Program-made: the position numbers and the translations under genes
Notes under the pieces: model-generated
The model's database searches: none
What the model saw: only the letters and a program-made list of their open reading frames with translations
Told to the model about the DNA's origin: nothing
Assembly (NCBI GenBank): GCA_905235575.1
Contig: CAJOLZ010000034.1
Span: 1-34,428 of the forward strand
DNA from: an uncultured Bacteroidaceae bacterium
GTDB taxonomy: Bacteria; Bacteroidota; Bacteroidia; Bacteroidales; Bacteroidaceae
Direction of reading: 5' to 3'
DNA length: 34,428 nt
Shown: piece after piece, positions 32,682-34,428 of the stretch
How the letters are laid out: each line of letters starts with the position of its first letter
Numbering within the stretch: position 1 is the stretch's first letter

Positions 32682-33824
32682 ATGAAAAGAATCGTATATC
32701 CCGTGGTAGCCATGTCGCTGCTGCTCGTCTCCTGCAAGAGCGAAGTGAAGCCGGCCGAGGAAGCGGAAAACACAGAGGAAGAGAACATTGTGGAGCTCAC
32801 CGACCAGCAGGTAAGCACCATCGGCATCAAGACGGGGCGCATAGAGACACGTCAGCTTGCCGGCACCATCAGCGCCAGCGGAACGCTTCGCCTTTCGCCG
32901 CAGGACAGAGCCGACGTTACCTCGCTGGTGGCAGGTGCCGCCAAGCAGATTCTGGTGAAGGAAGGACAGGTGGTGCGCCAAGGTCAGACACTGGCACTGG
33001 TGGAGAACACCGAGATAGTGGCCCTGCAGAAGGACTATCTCATCGCCTCGCGACAGCTCTCCCTCGCCCAGCAGGCCCTGCAGCGTCAGAAGGACATACA
33101 CGCACAGGGCGCCGGTGTGGAGAAGAACCTGTTGCAGGCCCAAGCCGATGCAGACATGGCCAGCGTGACCGAGAAAGGACTGCGGCTGCAGCTGGACCAG
33201 CTGGGCATCGACAGCCGGCAGGTGGCACAGGGAAAGTTCACAAACACAGCGCCGGTGCGCTCCCCCATCGCCGGCGTAGTGGGCGAGATACTGGTCAGCA
33301 CAGGCACCTATCTTGACAACACGACAGTGCTCATGCAAGTCTACGACAACCGGGCGCTGCATGCCGACATCAACGTCTTCGAGACCGACATCGCCCACAT
33401 AAACATCGGACAGAAAGTCACCATGCAACTCTCCGACCACACCGCCACACTCCTCACCGGCACCGTGTCGTTCATCACAGCCTCCATCGACAACGACTCG
33501 AAGTCGGCCTCCGTACACATCACACTCGACCGCGCCGAGGGCGTGACACTGCTCCCCAACATGTTCGTCGCGGCCACCATCCACTGCAACGAACAGACAT
33601 GCGACGCCGTGCCCGACGAGGCCATCGTGATGAGCGCCAACCGCAAATTTGTCTTCGTCAGTCTCGGAGAGAACCGATTCCGCAAGCAGGAGGTCGTCAC
33701 CGGTCTCAGCCAGCTGGGCTATACGCAAATCACATTTGTCGACGCACCCATGACCGATGCACAGATTGTCACCACCAAAGCCTTCTATCTGGAGTCCATG
33801 CTGGCCGACCACGGCGAGGAATAA
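32682..33824 (+). CDS. CzcB-like periplasmic adaptor lipoprotein
   Basis: A 380-residue membrane-fusion protein joining the RND pump to the outer-membrane channel. It starts with a lipoprotein signal, MKRIVYPVVAMSLLLVSC (lipobox LVSC, Cys18). The biotinyl-lipoyl-like halves are ILVKEGQVVRQGQTLALVE and APVRSPIAGVVGEILVSTGT, separated by a helical hairpin (QKDYLIASRQLSLAQQALQRQ...). Beta-barrel and membrane-proximal domains follow (ALHADINVFETDIAHINIGQ). It lacks the long His-rich N-terminal metal-binding extension of some CzcB proteins. The 48-bp gap after the channel gene has no promoter that I can see, so it is probably the third gene of one operon. Confidence 0.92.
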   Translation: MKRIVYPVVAMSLLLVSCKSEVKPAEEAENTEEENIVELTDQQVSTIGIKTGRIETRQLAGTISASGTLRLSPQDRADVTSLVAGAAKQILVKEGQVVRQGQTLALVENTEIVALQKDYLIASRQLSLAQQALQRQKDIHAQGAGVEKNLLQAQADADMASVTEKGLRLQLDQLGIDSRQVAQGKFTNTAPVRSPIAGVVGEILVSTGTYLDNTTVLMQVYDNRALHADINVFETDIAHINIGQKVTMQLSDHTATLLTGTVSFITASIDNDSKSASVHITLDRAEGVTLLPNMFVAATIHCNEQTCDAVPDEAIVMSANRKFVFVSLGENRFRKQEVVTGLSQLGYTQITFVDAPMTDAQIVTTKAFYLESMLADHGEE

Positions 33825-33868
33825 TCACATACCATTATATAATTATAAACCTCCAAACAACTACAACC

Positions 33869-34099
33869 ATGCCACACTTCGATGTAAAATGCTATCCGAA
33901 ACATCTCACCGAGCAAGAAATGAAAGGCTTCGTGGAAGAACTCACCCAGCTGGCCGGTAAATACCTGAAAGCCTCAGAAGAATACGTCTCCATCAGCTAC
34001 CAAGAGTTTCCGGCCGAGGAATGGAAAGAGAAAGTCTTCGACAAGGAAATCAAGCCCAAGCGAGGCCAGCTGGCCAAGGAACCGGGCTACGAGATGTAA
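33869..34099 (+). CDS. PptA-like tautomerase (4-oxalocrotonate tautomerase family)
   Basis: A 76-residue enzyme of the tautomerase superfamily. It begins MPHFDVKCYP, so removal of Met exposes the catalytic N-terminal proline. The C-terminal EIKPKRGQLAKEPGYEM closely follows the pattern of E. coli PptA (EIxP...L.KKPGYSM). The natural substrate of this subgroup is unknown. It lies 44 bp after the CzcB gene in the same direction and may be read through from that operon; a link to metal resistance is not established. The frame is open further upstream but overlaps CzcB and lacks the needed Pro after Met. Confidence 0.88.
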   Translation: MPHFDVKCYPKHLTEQEMKGFVEELTQLAGKYLKASEEYVSISYQEFPAEEWKEKVFDKEIKPKRGQLAKEPGYEM

Positions 34100-34120
34100 C
34101 AGCGAAAAGCTACAAAAAAC

Positions 34121-34199
34121 GCAGCACGTTGCGACGGACGTCGCAGCGTGCTGCGCAGGCTGTCGCAACGTGGTGCGACACGTGTAGGACTGTGGTGTG
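34121..34199. repeat. 22-bp palindromic array, copy 6 (79 bp)
   Basis: Units at 34121 (GCAGC/GTTGC), 34143 (GCAGC/GCTGC, perfect) and 34165, and a 13-bp end unit at 34187, preceded by AAAAAA. Read on the minus strand, the outer palindrome runs into TTTTTT, resembling an intrinsic terminator for the dockerin gene. It sits between convergent genes. Confidence 0.85.
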
Positions 34200-34200
34200 T

Positions 34201-34428
34201 TTAGTCAGGTTCTTTTTCGGTCGTCACTTCCTCCCGCTCACGGCGTTCTTTCACACCGGCGGAATCGGCATTGAGGATGATGTTTACAATGCCCACGGCA
34301 TCGGTGATGGTGATGTTACCACTTCCGTCGACATCGGCTGCAACTTCGCTGAACTTGCCTTGCTGAGTGCCCAGAATATAGTTCACCACGGTCACGGCAT
34401 CTGTGATAGATACCTTGCCGTCATCGTT
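34201..34428 (-). CDS. Dockerin-domain protein, C-terminal end only
   Basis: The last 75 codons of a protein that begins beyond the right edge. Two dockerin-like calcium loops are present, NDDGKVSITDAVTVVNYILG and DVDGSGNITITDAVGIVNIIL, each followed by a short helix. The protein ends in a highly charged tail rich in Glu, Arg and Lys. In Prevotella-type genomes such pairs end many secreted proteins and do not by themselves mean a cellulosome. The rest of the protein cannot be judged. Confidence 0.85.
   Translation of the reverse strand, partial: NDDGKVSITDAVTVVNYILGTQQGKFSEVAADVDGSGNITITDAVGIVNIILNADSAGVKERREREEVTTEKEPD

Overview
The window looks like chromosome of a Prevotella-type member of the Bacteroidales (Bacteroidota). 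The evidence is the conserved run DUF4271–hemD–rnpA–yidD–TatD, repeated promoters of the Bacteroidota type (TTG about 20 bp before TAnnTTTG), weak Shine-Dalgarno sites, a BspA-like leucine-rich-repeat surface protein, secreted dockerin/CotH proteins, and a T9SS-like C-terminal tail. No tRNA, rRNA, CRISPR array or recognisable transposase was seen.

Layout. (1) 1-796 (-): the N-terminal part of a BspA-like surface protein. (2) 800-1500: two families of intergenic repeats, then a promoter and a SAM-II-like riboswitch candidate leading into metK. (3) 1505-6215 (+): a tight unit metK–LOG–DUF4271–hemD–rnpA–yidD–TatD, with overlaps or gaps of 40 bp or less. If the riboswitch controls the whole unit, SAM supply would be linked to haem synthesis, tRNA 5' processing and membrane-protein insertion. 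(4) 6224-11246: two ~332-bp repeats in opposite orientation enclose a patatin, an ATP-grasp enzyme overlapping an esterase, and a glutamate-transporter-fold symporter with an altered substrate site. (5) 11284-16572 (-): a secreted sialate O-acetylesterase followed after 3 bp by a Dna2-like nuclease-helicase. (6) 16.6-20.7 kb: an AT-rich accessory island holding an HNH nuclease-like gene, a membrane/coiled-coil protein, two tiny membrane proteins, several palindromes and a promoter with no gene behind it. (7) 20720-27903 (-): a large secreted CotH/discoidin/GLUG/dockerin protein, a GH30 glycosidase with a low-complexity insert, and a BASS-family transporter. (8) 28252-33824 (+): a CzcA–outer-membrane factor–CzcB metal efflux operon, then a PptA-like tautomerase. 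(9) The right edge holds the end of another dockerin protein (-).

The most unusual feature is a dispersed intergenic element found six times in 34 kb. It is up to 79 bp long and is built from a 22-bp unit: an 18-bp palindrome (GTCGCA-n6-TGCGAC) plus a 4-nt spacer. Paired changes in the palindrome arms suggest that pairing is selected. Two copies sit inside the larger 332-bp repeats. The second most interesting region is the AT-rich island, whose two-gene core is bracketed by the same 13-bp near-palindrome.
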